DNA of 64,000 bases from Gallionella sp. (GTDB lineage Bacteria; Pseudomonadota; Gammaproteobacteria; Burkholderiales; Gallionellaceae): assembly GCA_023229845.1 (NCBI GenBank), contig JALNYK010000001.1, positions 1-64,000 of the forward strand, read 5' to 3'. Below the pieces are notes generated by a model. That model searched no databases. It was not told the DNA's origin and saw nothing but the letters and a program-made list of their open reading frames with translations. A program made the position numbers and the translations under genes. Below are positions 42,107-52,004 of the stretch, in pieces; the stretch's first letter is position 1; each line of letters starts with the position of its first letter.

Positions 42107-43348
42107 CTAGGCCACAGACGCCTCTTTGCCTGTCAGCTTCTCGGCTTCGCGCTGCGACAGCGCGCAGCGGTTTCGCCCGAGTTCCAGTTCGCTGGCCTTT
42201 GCCTCGTCCACCTGGAGCAACCCCGTGTTGACCCGCCGGATATCGTCGTAGGACTGCGGATGTTCCGGCAGGCTGGCCTCGATATAGGCGCTGAATGCAG
42301 CCAGCCCCTGGCTTAACATGCGCAGACCTTCGTTGCGGCTGCGCAGCGCGCTGACAGGCGCACGGTAACAGCCTTGCTCGTCTGCCTCCTGCATTTGGCT
42401 GAAGTGGGCTGGAAGCACGATGGTACGGTCCGGCAATTCCAGCACCTGTTGCAGCGAATTGAAGAGGAGAGGAATCCAGGCCTTTGCCTTCCCGCCCAGA
42501 TCGGGCCGCCCTATCGAATCGATGAACAACGTATCGCTGCTCAGCAAAAAGCGATCATCCACCAGCGGATTGATCATGCCGAGGGTGTGTCCGGGGAGAT
42601 GGAGCGCGCGGACGCTCACATTGCCCAGATTGAAAGTCGTTCCGTCCTCCAGATAGCGGAAGGAGAACGTCGCCGGAAGCAGGTCGTCGGGATAGATACT
42701 GTCATAAGGATGCAGCCAGTAATCGGCCCCGACCGCCTTCGCCAACGCCACACCGCCGCTGAGATGATCGGCCTGCAGATGCGTGTCGAGCACAGCCGTG
42801 ATGCGCAACTCTCGCTCGGCGGCGATGCGGGTATAAACCTCGATGTGGCGCGCGGGATCGACCACCATGGCCTCACCGTCGCTGGCCAGCAGGTAACTGA
42901 GGCAACCCCGTGCCGGGCGGCTGATCTGGACGATAGTGAGCCGCGAGGTTTCCTCGACGACCCGCACTTCGTAGTGGTCGCCCCAGGCTTTCATTCCGCC
43001 CGCCAAGTTGAATGCCTCGTAGCCGAGCCGCCGCAGTCCCTCGGCAACATGGGGCGACGTCTCGCCCCTCGCGCATACCGCCAGGATAGGCCCGCGCCGA
43101 GGCAGCCCGTCCTTCAGCCGTTTCGGAATCGCCCGGGCAAATGCCGCAGCAAGTTCTTCGTCCTCATCCTCCAGGTCAAGCAGATCGAAATAAGACAAGT
43201 TGGTAGTAGGGATTGGAACTTTGCCCTCAATTTTCCAGGCATTGAATTCACTCTGATTGCGCACATCCAGAATGGCGAATTGACTGTTCTCGCTCAGATG
43301 ACGGTGCAGTTCCGCAGGGCTCCAAACAGGTATTTTTTGCTCGGTCAT
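42107..43348 (-). CDS. Rhodanese - metallo-beta-lactamase fusion (persulfide dioxygenase-like)
   Basis: 413 residues with GGAGGA before the ATG. An N-terminal rhodanese domain (~8-130) has the active-site cysteine in AVCARGETS near 92. A metallo-beta-lactamase domain (~135-345) has THLQADHLSG near 188, HLPGHTLGM, SSDTLFIDSIGRPDL and VLPAHF. The order is the reverse of the more common MBL-rhodanese fusion. The usual HxHxDH reads HLQADH, i.e. the second histidine is glutamine, while the persulfide-dioxygenase-type iron ligands (first His, the Asp, and later His) remain. A role in oxidising glutathione persulfide or handling sulfane sulfur is the best guess. A C-terminal tail (~345-413) is unassigned. 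Confidence 0.8.
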   Translation of the reverse strand: MTEQKIPVWSPAELHRHLSENSQFAILDVRNQSEFNAWKIEGKVPIPTTNLSYFDLLDLEDEDEELAAAFARAIPKRLKDGLPRRGPILAVCARGETSPHVAEGLRRLGYEAFNLAGGMKAWGDHYEVRVVEETSRLTIVQISRPARGCLSYLLASDGEAMVVDPARHIEVYTRIAAERELRITAVLDTHLQADHLSGGVALAKAVGADYWLHPYDSIYPDDLLPATFSFRYLEDGTTFNLGNVSVRALHLPGHTLGMINPLVDDRFLLSSDTLFIDSIGRPDLGGKAKAWIPLLFNSLQQVLELPDRTIVLPAHFSQMQEADEQGCYRAPVSALRSRNEGLRMLSQGLAAFSAYIEASLPEHPQSYDDIRRVNTGLLQVDEAKASELELGRNRCALSQREAEKLTGKEASVA

Positions 43349-43576
43349 ATCATCCTCCTGTTCTGTAAGCCAATCGCTACCCGCTGGGGTAAAGTAACTG
43401 GCGCGAATGGTTTTGGAGTGCTGCCACTACAGCTGATGATCACATGTGTATTGATGGCTTCTTTTACGACTACATTGATGCCATGAAGTTCTAACAATTC
43501 GTTCGAGAGGGACATGTCGGGCCTCTCGCTGATGTCTCCTAAGGCCGATGAGCGGGCAAGGTCGTCGGAACGATCT

Positions 43577-43645
43577 TCCGGTCAGATAACCCATGCCAAG
43601 CGGGCTCCACGGCACGAAGCCGATGCCAAGCTCTTCGCAGGTAGG
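43577..43645 (-). pseudogene. Fragment of an aldo/keto reductase gene
   Basis: A minus-strand frame includes PTCEELGIGFVPWSPLGMG followed by YLTG, the conserved segment before the C-terminal helices of aldo/keto reductases. Sequence on both sides does not continue the family, so this is a remnant of about 25 codons. Confidence 0.7.
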
Positions 43646-43723
43646 CTGTTCGGCATTGCCGCAAATCACAGGCACGATCTTCGCCCCCGTCGCCACATCA
43701 ATCAGCGTGAACAGCGGCACGCC

Positions 43724-43790
43724 GCTGCGACGTTGGGCAATACGCTAGACGGCATAATCAGCTTCGGCTGGGCAAGCTGTGCTGTATATG
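43724..43790 (+). pseudogene. Fragment of a YqaA-like gene with internal deletion
   Basis: The plus strand encodes AATLGNTLDGIISFGW, close to ATLGNTLGGMVSFGMGW of the intact gene at 26409. It then jumps to AGCTGTGCTGTATAT, which matches DNA near the 3' end of that gene (26747-26761). A piece in between is missing. Confidence 0.6.
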
Positions 43791-44342
43791 ACGTCTATCT
43801 CAGTCTCATTCGCTTTTTGAGTCGAACTGCGAAACTCGATGAATCGCGCCGAAGATCAACTCAATGCTCTCCACGCGGAATCCAGACCAAACAGTAAAAA
43901 GTAAGCGGAAAAAACTATAAACCCGGCCAAATGATCGCCTACAAATCCTTTTCGTTTTTCAGAACGCATGGCACATCTCCTTTTCGATTAGTCCTATTCT
44001 GCATGGCCAACGTTACGTCGACATTACATGGCGAACGAGGCTGGCGACAGACTGAAAAGTCATCGTCTTCTCTTAAGCACGATGCAGACAACATCAATCA
44101 AAGCAGGAAGTGTGCCGATGAACGATAGACGGCCTTTTTGTCTGATTCCGCGACAAATTGCCGATGCCTCCGGAATAAAAAATACAAAAACATGCACACC
44201 TGTGGTGCAAAGCGCATCCAATTAACTGGGATATTTCATCGTCCTTCATGGAATTCTGCGAAAAGCCTTATCAATATTGGGACGCATGCACATGACGCGG
44301 AATCCGATTTGGATTGCAGACAAAGGATGCCGAACGAAATGA

Positions 44343-44440
44343 ATGTAGGAGCGCAACTTGCCTCGCAGAGGTTCTTGCACCCTTGGGTGTTGCGCGATCA
44401 GGTTTTCGGGCAAATCGCCCGGCAAGCCGGGCTCCTACAT
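44343..44440. repeat. Paired inverted repeat (ATGTAGGAGC ... GCTCCTACAT)
   Basis: Exact 10-base arms at 44343-44352 and 44431-44440 enclose smaller hairpins (e.g. CGGGCAAATCGCCCG near 44407). This is a further repeat family, of the GTAGGAGC type widespread in proteobacteria. Confidence 0.7.
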
Positions 44441-44546
44441 GAAAGGCCCCATGAAATATCCGGGTTAAGCGAACAAGATCGTGCCCAAGATTCGGGTATT
44501 TAGGCAGCTTCCGCCCATGACTCATAACAACCATCACAGCCGATAA

Positions 44547-44567
44547 AAACCCGCCATCGGCGGGTTT
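44547..44567 (-). terminator. Intrinsic terminator of the FIST signalling operon
   Basis: AAACCCGCC/GGCGGGTTT, perfect 9-base arms with a 3-base loop. Read on the minus strand it is followed by TTTTTA. It lies ~80 bases after the last gene of the operon. Confidence 0.85.
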
Positions 44568-44643
44568 CGTTTGTAGGATCAACGGCACAAATCGCGGTGT
44601 GGCCTGAGCGATCGGGTTGCAGTATTCCGCGCCCCCGCATGGT

Positions 44644-45678
44644 TCAACCACCCCACTCCTGCAAGCTGTAATGCTGTTCGTGGAACAACGCGACACAAGC
44701 ATCGACCACCTTCTCATCAAAATGGCTGCCGCGTTGCGCGCTGATCTGCGCCAGCGCGGCCTCCATCCCCAGGCCGGCCCGGTATGGGCGGTGCGACGAC
44801 ATCGCCTCGACCACGTCGGCGACGCTGAGGATGCGCGCCTCGAGGATGATCTGGTCGCCTTTGAGGCCTTGCGGATAACCGGAGCCGTCCAGACGCTCAT
44901 GATGCTGCAATACGATCTGCGCGATAGGCCAGGGGAAATCGATAGGGTTCAGTATCTCGTAACCGTTCCTGGGGTGATCCTTGATGAGAGCGAATTCCAG
45001 TTCGCTGAGTAGCCCCGGCTTGCTGAGTATCTCGGCCGGAACACGAATCTTGCCGACATCGTGCACCACGCTGGCCAGATGTATCCCCTCGACTTGCTCA
45101 TCCGGGAGTTGCATCTTCCTGGCGATGGCAATGGCGAGTTGCGCCACCCGGCGTTGATGGCCGGAGGTGTAGGGATCGCGCATCTCGACGATGGCGGCAA
45201 GCGCGGTGATCGAGTCGAGCAGGCTGGATCTCAGCTTCTTCTCGCTTTCCCTCAACGCCTTCTCCGCCGCCTGGCGCGCGCGCGTGCTCTGCTCGGTTGC
45301 CAGCGCGCGCTGCACCGCAGGCGCCAGACGCGCCAGGCGATCCTTCAACACGTAATCCTTGGCTCCCGCATGGATCAGTTCCACTGCTTCGATGTCGCTG
45401 AGCGCGCCGGTGACCATGACCACCGGCACCTCGGGATGGTCCCGCTGCACGATACCCAGCGCGGCCATGCCGTTGAAGTTGGGCAATTTGTAGTCGGACA
45501 GGATGATATCCGGATGAAATTCTGCTAGCGCCCGCTCAAACGCGTCCTGCGTCTCAACCCGGAGCGCGGTGAAGACGATCCCGGCCTTGCGCAGTTCGCG
45601 TTCCGCCAGTTCGGCATCGGTCACGGTGTCTTCCAGCATCAAGACACGCAGCTCCCGATTCATGCTCGTCTGTTCCAT
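44644..45678 (-). CDS. Response regulator with HD-GYP cyclic-di-GMP phosphodiesterase domain
   Basis: 344 residues. A receiver domain (~8-125) has the phospho-acceptor in ILSDYKLPN near 61; a coiled coil (~130-150) links to an HD-GYP domain (~150-340). HD-GYP signatures are intact: RDPYTSGHQRRVA, VVHDVGKIRVP near 206 and HHERLDGSGYPQGL near 266. It should hydrolyse cyclic-di-GMP when phosphorylated. It is the last gene of a five-gene operon, 2 bases after the single receiver and before a strong terminator. Confidence 0.93.
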   Translation of the reverse strand: MEQTSMNRELRVLMLEDTVTDAELAERELRKAGIVFTALRVETQDAFERALAEFHPDIILSDYKLPNFNGMAALGIVQRDHPEVPVVMVTGALSDIEAVELIHAGAKDYVLKDRLARLAPAVQRALATEQSTRARQAAEKALRESEKKLRSSLLDSITALAAIVEMRDPYTSGHQRRVAQLAIAIARKMQLPDEQVEGIHLASVVHDVGKIRVPAEILSKPGLLSELEFALIKDHPRNGYEILNPIDFPWPIAQIVLQHHERLDGSGYPQGLKGDQIILEARILSVADVVEAMSSHRPYRAGLGMEAALAQISAQRGSHFDEKVVDACVALFHEQHYSLQEWGG

Positions 45679-45680
45679 GG

Positions 45681-46133
45681 CTATTTTTTCACGGGTGGAT
45701 GGTTCACAAGCAGCCAGTACATCCCCAGTTCGGATACCGTCCGGGCGAACTCGTCGAACTCCACCGGCTTGCTGATGTAGCTGTTGACGCCGAGCTGGTA
45801 GCTCTCCGCCACGTCGCGGTCTTCCTTGGACGAGGTCAGCACCACGACCGGAATGGTCCGGGTGCGCTCGTCTTCCTTGACCCGGCGCAACACCTCCATG
45901 CCGTCCACCTTGGGCAGGCGCAGATCCAGCAGGATGACCCGAGGACCGTTCTCCACCTTGCGCCCGCTATAAGCGCCGCCGGCGAAGATGAAATCCAGCG
46001 CCTCGGCGCCGTCCTTCACCCACACCAGGGAGTTGGCCAGATTGCTTTTCTTCAGCGCCCTGATCGCCAGTTCCGCATCGGTCGGATTGTCTTCGACCAA
46101 CAGTATCTCCACTTCTTTCACCGTATCATCCAT
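45681..46133 (-). CDS. Single-domain response regulator (Rcp1-like)
   Basis: 150 residues, one receiver domain: acidic pair VEDNPTD, acceptor aspartate in VILLDLRLPKVDG near 67, VVLTSSKED and the conserved lysine in YISKPVEFDEF. No output domain, as in Rcp1/CheY-like shuttles of phytochrome-type kinases. Its start overlaps the kinase gene by 8 bases, suggesting it takes phosphate from one of the two kinases upstream. Confidence 0.93.
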   Translation of the reverse strand: MDDTVKEVEILLVEDNPTDAELAIRALKKSNLANSLVWVKDGAEALDFIFAGGAYSGRKVENGPRVILLDLRLPKVDGMEVLRRVKEDERTRTIPVVVLTSSKEDRDVAESYQLGVNSYISKPVEFDEFARTVSELGMYWLLVNHPPVKK

Positions 46134-48258
46134 GATCGTTCTCCTTTATCGGCAAAGCGAAATAAACCGTCGCGCCCTCGTCGACCTTGCCCTCCGCCCA
46201 TACCCGCCCGCCGTGGCGGCTGACGATGCGCTTGAAAATGGCGAGTCCGATGCCGTTGCCTTCGAACTCCGTCACGGAATGCAGGCGTTCGAACACCCCG
46301 AACAATTTGCCGACATACCGCATATCGAAACCGACGCCGTTGTCTTTCACATAGTAAATGATTTCTCCCCCTTCGATGGAGGCCCCCACCTGGATTCTGG
46401 GCGGCTTTCTGGGGCGGCTGAACTTGATGGCATTGGACAGCAGGCAAACAAAGACCTGGCGCATCATGGCGCGATCGGCGACCGTGTGCGGCAGACTGCG
46501 GATGTCCAGTTCGATCTCGGCCCCATCCGGCTTGATCTCTTCCATCACTTCGCGCACCAGCTCCTCCATGTCGATCTCTTCGGGCGCCAGCGCCTTGCGA
46601 CCGGTGCGGGAGAAGGTCAGCATGTCGTCGATGTACTGCGACATCCTCACGGTGTTGTTGCGCACGATCTTCAGCAGCCGTTTCGCCTCGTCGTCGAGCT
46701 GCCCCGCATGCTCGTCGAGCAGTATCTTCGAGAACCCGTCGATCGCGCGCAGCGGTATGCGCAAGTCGTGCGAGGCCGAATAGTTGAAGTTCTCCAGGTC
46801 GTAGATGGCGGTTTCGAGTTCGGCGGTGCGCTGCGACACCCGCTGCTCAAGCTCGGCATTGAACCGGGACAAGGCCGCCTCGGCCGCCTTGCGCTCGGTG
46901 ATGTCGTGGTTGCTGACCCGCCGCCCCATGAACTGGCCGTCGCGTCCGAATACGGAGCGGCAGCCATGGGCGATCCAGCGGATCTCGCCGTCCTTGCGCA
47001 GGATGCGGAAGTCCACCGCGGACTCGTCTTGATGCCCGACATCGTGCCGGTGGCTCTGCATGAGGCGCTGGTCGTCCGTATGGACGATACGGAGCAGCAA
47101 TCCCGGGTCGGACAAGAATTCCGATGAGGCATATCCGGTCATCCGCTCACAGGACGGTGACATGAACAGCATCTTGCCATCGCCCCCCTCCCAGTATTCC
47201 CAGTCGTAGGTGTAGTCGGCCACGGTGTGGAACTTCTCTTCCTCGCGCGCCAGCTCCATCGTGGCGGCCATCTGGCGCCGCCAGATGCGGTAGATCATCC
47301 AGGACAGCAGCAGCGTGACCAAGCTGAAGAATGCCGTCAGCGCCAGCATCTTGACGGCCTGCGCCCGCCAGGGCGCCATATATTCGTCGGTAGCCCTGCC
47401 GACGACGGCATACAGGGGATAGGCGGGAATCTTGTGGACGGCGAACTTCCGTTCGACGCCATCGACCGTGTGGCTGGAAATATACGTCTTGGCTTCCAGT
47501 CCAGAGCGGACCATTTCCCGCAGTTCGGGGACATCCAGCGTCTGCCCCAAGACTTTGTCGGCATCCACGGGCACCGGATGGCGCGCATAGATCCGCAGTT
47601 CCGCGTCGCGCAGGGAAACCGACCCGCGCAGGCCCACGTCGAATGAGGAGAAGACCTTGGCGAGATGCGCCAGCGAGACGTTCACGTAGACCACGCCGGC
47701 GAACGAACCGTCCTGCCGATGGATCGCGCGCGAGATGGGGACGACCCACAGCTTGTCGATACGCGCGAACACCGGTTTGGAGACCACCAGACCGGCCTCG
47801 GGATCATCGCGCTGGCGAGTGTAATATTCCCGATCCGAGTTGTTCAGCCGGGCATCGGGATTCACGCCCAGACCATAGGAGACGAAGCCGGCCGCATCCG
47901 TCGCGCGCATGCTGATGATCTCCGGCACGCGCCGCTGCAGCCGCGTCAGGGAAGCATTCAGGAACTGCCGGTCGATGTCGCCTTGCGCTAACTGGCGTTC
48001 GAACTCGTCAGCCGCGGAAAGCAGCGTCACATCGATCTTCTCGAATTCCCGTCCGATGTCATGCGCCAGCATCAGCGACAGATTCTGTGCCGTCACCTCG
48101 GCGCGCCCACCGAATTCGGCATGGCTCTGATGCAGCGTAAACGCCACCACGCCGAAGACGAAGATGTTGATCAGCGCCACGCCAGCCACCAGCCATCTGC
48201 CGAAAGCAGCGGAAGATGCCATCAGATCCGGAATATGAGTTTTGACGTCGCTGGACAT
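46126..48258 (-). CDS. Cache-PAS sensor histidine kinase
   Basis: 710 residues. A first membrane helix (~17-40) and a second (~308-330) enclose a ~265-residue periplasmic double-Cache-like domain (DREYYTRQRDDPEAG, VVYVNVSLAHLAKVF). A PAS/PAC unit follows (~355-470), then HisKA with the phospho-histidine in SASHDLRIPLRAIDG near 497 and a HATPase domain ending in GNGIGLAIFKRIV. The HisKA/HATPase part is close to that of the next kinase, so one probably arose from the other or they exchange sequence. It senses an external small molecule (not identifiable) and should phosphorylate the receivers downstream. Confidence 0.92.
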   Translation of the reverse strand: MSSDVKTHIPDLMASSAAFGRWLVAGVALINIFVFGVVAFTLHQSHAEFGGRAEVTAQNLSLMLAHDIGREFEKIDVTLLSAADEFERQLAQGDIDRQFLNASLTRLQRRVPEIISMRATDAAGFVSYGLGVNPDARLNNSDREYYTRQRDDPEAGLVVSKPVFARIDKLWVVPISRAIHRQDGSFAGVVYVNVSLAHLAKVFSSFDVGLRGSVSLRDAELRIYARHPVPVDADKVLGQTLDVPELREMVRSGLEAKTYISSHTVDGVERKFAVHKIPAYPLYAVVGRATDEYMAPWRAQAVKMLALTAFFSLVTLLLSWMIYRIWRRQMAATMELAREEEKFHTVADYTYDWEYWEGGDGKMLFMSPSCERMTGYASSEFLSDPGLLLRIVHTDDQRLMQSHRHDVGHQDESAVDFRILRKDGEIRWIAHGCRSVFGRDGQFMGRRVSNHDITERKAAEAALSRFNAELEQRVSQRTAELETAIYDLENFNYSASHDLRIPLRAIDGFSKILLDEHAGQLDDEAKRLLKIVRNNTVRMSQYIDDMLTFSRTGRKALAPEEIDMEELVREVMEEIKPDGAEIELDIRSLPHTVADRAMMRQVFVCLLSNAIKFSRPRKPPRIQVGASIEGGEIIYYVKDNGVGFDMRYVGKLFGVFERLHSVTEFEGNGIGLAIFKRIVSRHGGRVWAEGKVDEGATVYFALPIKENDHG

Positions 48259-48270
48259 ATCCGCCTCCGG

Positions 48271-51200
48271 TCAGCGCTCTGCGTCCGGCCGCCCCGTTCG
48301 CGGCAATGCGAAATACATTGTCGCCCCCTGATCGACCTTGCCCTCTGCCCACACTCGCCCGCCGTGGCGGGTGACGATGCGCTTGACGATGGCAAGCCCG
48401 ATGCCCGTGCCTTCGAACTCGGCGACGCCGTGCAGGCGCTGGAACACGCCGAACAGCTTGTCGGCGTACTGCATATCGAAACCGGCGCCGTTGTCCCGCA
48501 CGTAATAGATCAGCTCGTCGCCCTCGATGGAGGCGCCCACCCTGATCCTGGCCGGCTCCCTGATCCGGCTGAACTTGATCGCATTGGACAGCAGGTTGAC
48601 GAAGACTTGATGCATCATGGCGCGGTCTCCCTGCGCCGGCGGAAGATGTTCGATCTCCAGTTGCAGCTTGTCCTCGTCCACGACAGGCTGCAGCTCGTCG
48701 AACACATCGCGCGCCATCGTCTCCATGTCGATCTCGACCAGGGTCAATTCCAAGCGGCCGGCACGGGAGAATTTCAGGATGTCATCGATGAGTTGTCCCA
48801 TGCGGACGGTGTTGTCCCGCACCACATTGAGAATCCGCAGGCCTTCGGCATCCAGCTTGTCGGCATAGTCCTCCTGCAAGATATGGGAGAAACCGTCGAT
48901 GGCGCGCAGCGGCGTACGCAGGTCGTGCGACACCGAATAGGAGAACGCTTCGAGCTCCTTGTTCGCGGCCTCCAGCTGGGCCGTGCGCTCGGCGACGCGC
49001 TGCTCCAGCTCCAGATTGAGCGTGCGTATCTCGTCTTCCGCGCGCCGGCGTTCGATGCGGTCGCGCAGCACCATGATGCCGAAGGCCATGTCCCCCGCCA
49101 GCTCTTCCAGCAGACGAACCTCGCTCCGCGTGTAAGCATTGGGCTGGACGGCATAGATGTTGAGTATGCCGAATGCCGTTCCGCCCTCATCCTTGATCGG
49201 GAGGGAAATGCTGGAACGATAGCCGCGCTGCAGCGCGGCGGCGCGCCAGGGAGCGGCGTTCGGGTCGGTGACGAAATCCTGGATGCTGACGCTCTTCCCG
49301 GTGCGGATAGCCCCCCCGCTGGGACCGCGCCCGCGCTCCGTGTCCGCCCAGGTGAGCCGCGCCTGTTCGAGGTAGCCGCTCTCGACGCCTGCCCAGGAAA
49401 CGGGGCGTATGGTTTTGGTTTCGTCGTTTTCCGCATACCCCACCCAGGCCATGCGATAACCGGCGTCGTCGCAAATGATGCGGCATATCTCGTCGAGCAG
49501 CGCCTGCTCGTCCTCGGCCCGCATCAGGGCCTGGTTGCAGTTGCTGATCGCGCGCAGTTCGCGGTTCAGCCGCTGCAGCGCCTGTTCGTCTTGGACTCGC
49601 TCGGTGATGTCGTGCACCGTGCCGACCGAACGCAGCGGCTTGCCGTCCTCGCCGTAATAAGTTTCGCATTTCTCGTTGACGTACTTGATGCGCCCGTCCG
49701 GCATCAGCAGCCGGTGCACGATGTCGTACGTTCCCCAGTTGGCGACCGAGTTGGTGTAGGCCTTGTTCACCATCTCGCGATCGTCGGGGTGGATCGCGTT
49801 CAGGAAAGCCTCGTAGGAGGCGCCGAACTTCTTCTTGTCGATCTCGAAGATGCGATAGATCTCGTCCGACCAGACCAGCGCATTATTCTCAAGGTTGAGC
49901 TCCCAGCTGCCCAGATGCGCGATGCGCTGCGCCTCGGCCAGACCGTGCTCGCTACGCCGCAATTGCTCTTCGGCCTGTTTGCGTCCGGTGATGTCCATCA
50001 CCACGCCCCGAACCTGGACAGCCGCACCACTTGCGTCATGCACCAGTTCACCGCGTGCCAACATCCAGCCTCTGCTGCCATTCCTCTGCACTGTCTCCAG
50101 TTCGAGCTCATAGGGCGCGCCGGTTTCCGTAGCCCGTGCTATGGCGGTGCTCAATCTTTCCCAGCTCTCCGGGGTGAAGAGTTTCATGGATTCGGTATAG
50201 AGCGGAGGGGGGAGTGCCTGATCAAAACCGTACAATTTGTAGAGTTCTTCCGACCAGACAACCTGATTGGTCGCCAGATCCAGATGCCAACTGCCCAAAT
50301 GGGCGATGCGCTGCGCTTCTTTCAGTGCCTCCTCGCTTTGGCGCAAGACGAATTCCGCCTTCTTGCGCTCGGTGATGTCACGCGCGGCGGCGAACACCCC
50401 CAGCACCCGACCCGCCTCGTCGCGGTAGACGCTGGCGTTATACAGCACATCGACGATATGACCGTCGCGGTGGCGCAAAGCCAGCGGGTAGTCGGTGACA
50501 GAGCCTTTCTGGAACACCTGCAGATAACCTTTGCGCGCCTCATCCGGCTCGGTGAAGTAATCGGAAAAATCCGTTCCGATCAACTCGGCCCGGTCCCTGC
50601 CGGTGACCTTCTCGGTCGCCCGGTTGACGTCGGTGATCTTGCCTTCCGCGCTGATGGTCACCAACGGGTCGAGGCTCGCCTCGATCAGGCTGCGGTTGTA
50701 GACGCCCGCATGGCGCAACTCTTCCTGCAGGAGCTTGTTCTCGGTGATGTCGCGCGCGATCGTGGAAACCCCGGCGACGGCGCCAGAAGCGTCCCTGATG
50801 GGCGAAAGGGTGAGCGCGACCTGGATCAGGCTGCCGTCCTTGCGCAGCCTTTCCGATTCGTAATTGGCGACGTTCTCGCCGCTGCGTATCTTTTCGAGAA
50901 ACTCCTGGATCTCGGCATGGCGCTCAGGCGCTGCCAGTACCGTGACGTGCCTGCCGACGACTTCGTCGGCGCGATAGCCGTATATCCTTTCGGCCCCCTT
51001 GTTCCAACTGGTGATGATGCCGTCGATGGTCTTGCCGATGATCGCATCGTTGGAGGATTCCACGATGGCGGCAAGCTGGGTGCGGGTCGCTTCCGCCCGC
51101 TTGTGCTCGGTGTTGTCGCGCAGGATACCGACCGCATGCCAGCGTCCGTCGAGCTTGAGCGCCGAGATCGACAATTCGACGGGAACCTCATGTCCATCTT

Positions 51201-52002
51201 TGTGCAGCGCTTCTGTCTCTATGGTCTTGCCGATCACCGCCCCCTGCCCGGTGCTGCGGAATGCATCGAAGCCCCGAATCGCATCATTCTGGTAGCGTTG
51301 CGGAGTCAGCAGTTGGTGCAGCGGCTTGCCGAGCACTTCGTCGGCGCGATAACCCAGAATGCGCTCGGCGGCGGGATTCCAGTACACCAGCGCACCGCGG
51401 TTATCGACCATGATCAGCCCATCCAGTACGGCGGCACTAATCGCCTTGGACTTTTCTTCGCTGGATTCCAGCGCCTGCTGGCTGGCATCGCGCGCGGCGA
51501 TCAGGCTTCCGGTGTAGGCCTCGTAACTTCTGCACAGCACGATCGCCCTGGAAAGGCTGGCCATCACCGGCTGGAACAACTGCGTCAATGGCAGGTCGCT
51601 ATCCGGCAATTGCGGTGCAAGCAGCACGATCACCCCCTGCCCCTCGATGGGCAGGCGCAAATAACCCTTGTAGAGATTGACCTTGCCGGGCAGCGACGAC
51701 AAGAGGGCGGCATTTTCGCCGCGCTCTGCCTCGCCGAACAGCAAATCCGCGGGCAGGCGAACCGTCTTCCCGATCAGGCCGGCCAGCTCATAATCGCCGA
51801 CGGCCGCATCTATCCTCGCCTCGACCATGCCCGCGTCGTCGGCTGCCGCAAAGGGCGCTCCCAGACACACGAAACCGGCCGGAAACGAGGTGTGATAGAG
51901 CAAGCGTTGCAGCGTCTTGGTGAGCAGCGGTTTGACATTGACCTCACCGCCGATGACGAGCGCCATCTCATACAGGATGCTCAGGAGGTAGTCGCGCTCC
52001 AT
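48271..52002 (-). CDS. Soluble multi-PAS/GAF hybrid sensor histidine kinase (1243 aa)
   Basis: 1243 residues without obvious membrane helices. An N-terminal GAF-like region (~1-170) precedes five PAS/PAC units (~185-300, 310-430, 440-555, 565-690, 700-815; markers such as GRDRAELIGTDFSDYF and repeated DITER/K ends). A GAF domain (~835-985) contains GYRSSISLPIKDEGG. HisKA follows with the histidine in SVSHDLRTPLRAIDG near 1025 and HATPase ending in GTGIGLAIVKRIV. It starts 3 bases after the FIST gene and likely reads an intracellular signal, possibly from the FIST protein. No receiver domain is attached; it relies on the two downstream receivers. Confidence 0.92.
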   Translation of the reverse strand: MERDYLLSILYEMALVIGGEVNVKPLLTKTLQRLLYHTSFPAGFVCLGAPFAAADDAGMVEARIDAAVGDYELAGLIGKTVRLPADLLFGEAERGENAALLSSLPGKVNLYKGYLRLPIEGQGVIVLLAPQLPDSDLPLTQLFQPVMASLSRAIVLCRSYEAYTGSLIAARDASQQALESSEEKSKAISAAVLDGLIMVDNRGALVYWNPAAERILGYRADEVLGKPLHQLLTPQRYQNDAIRGFDAFRSTGQGAVIGKTIETEALHKDGHEVPVELSISALKLDGRWHAVGILRDNTEHKRAEATRTQLAAIVESSNDAIIGKTIDGIITSWNKGAERIYGYRADEVVGRHVTVLAAPERHAEIQEFLEKIRSGENVANYESERLRKDGSLIQVALTLSPIRDASGAVAGVSTIARDITENKLLQEELRHAGVYNRSLIEASLDPLVTISAEGKITDVNRATEKVTGRDRAELIGTDFSDYFTEPDEARKGYLQVFQKGSVTDYPLALRHRDGHIVDVLYNASVYRDEAGRVLGVFAAARDITERKKAEFVLRQSEEALKEAQRIAHLGSWHLDLATNQVVWSEELYKLYGFDQALPPPLYTESMKLFTPESWERLSTAIARATETGAPYELELETVQRNGSRGWMLARGELVHDASGAAVQVRGVVMDITGRKQAEEQLRRSEHGLAEAQRIAHLGSWELNLENNALVWSDEIYRIFEIDKKKFGASYEAFLNAIHPDDREMVNKAYTNSVANWGTYDIVHRLLMPDGRIKYVNEKCETYYGEDGKPLRSVGTVHDITERVQDEQALQRLNRELRAISNCNQALMRAEDEQALLDEICRIICDDAGYRMAWVGYAENDETKTIRPVSWAGVESGYLEQARLTWADTERGRGPSGGAIRTGKSVSIQDFVTDPNAAPWRAAALQRGYRSSISLPIKDEGGTAFGILNIYAVQPNAYTRSEVRLLEELAGDMAFGIMVLRDRIERRRAEDEIRTLNLELEQRVAERTAQLEAANKELEAFSYSVSHDLRTPLRAIDGFSHILQEDYADKLDAEGLRILNVVRDNTVRMGQLIDDILKFSRAGRLELTLVEIDMETMARDVFDELQPVVDEDKLQLEIEHLPPAQGDRAMMHQVFVNLLSNAIKFSRIREPARIRVGASIEGDELIYYVRDNGAGFDMQYADKLFGVFQRLHGVAEFEGTGIGLAIVKRIVTRHGGRVWAEGKVDQGATMYFALPRTGRPDAER

Positions 52003-52004
52003 GC

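Larger units (their letters stand above)
43349..44546. other. 1.2-kb region without intact genes (gene remnants and a repeat)
   Basis: The gap holds an aldo/keto reductase fragment (43577-43645), a YqaA-like fragment (43724-43790) and a paired repeat (44343-44440). Elsewhere frames are short with random-looking products, and GC is lower than in flanking genes. I see no RNA gene. Confidence 0.6.

Noticed and set aside
43514..43897. 127-codon plus-strand frame as an intact gene
   Set aside because: Only a short internal stretch resembles YqaA and the rest is antisense to the aldo/keto reductase remnant or unrelated.
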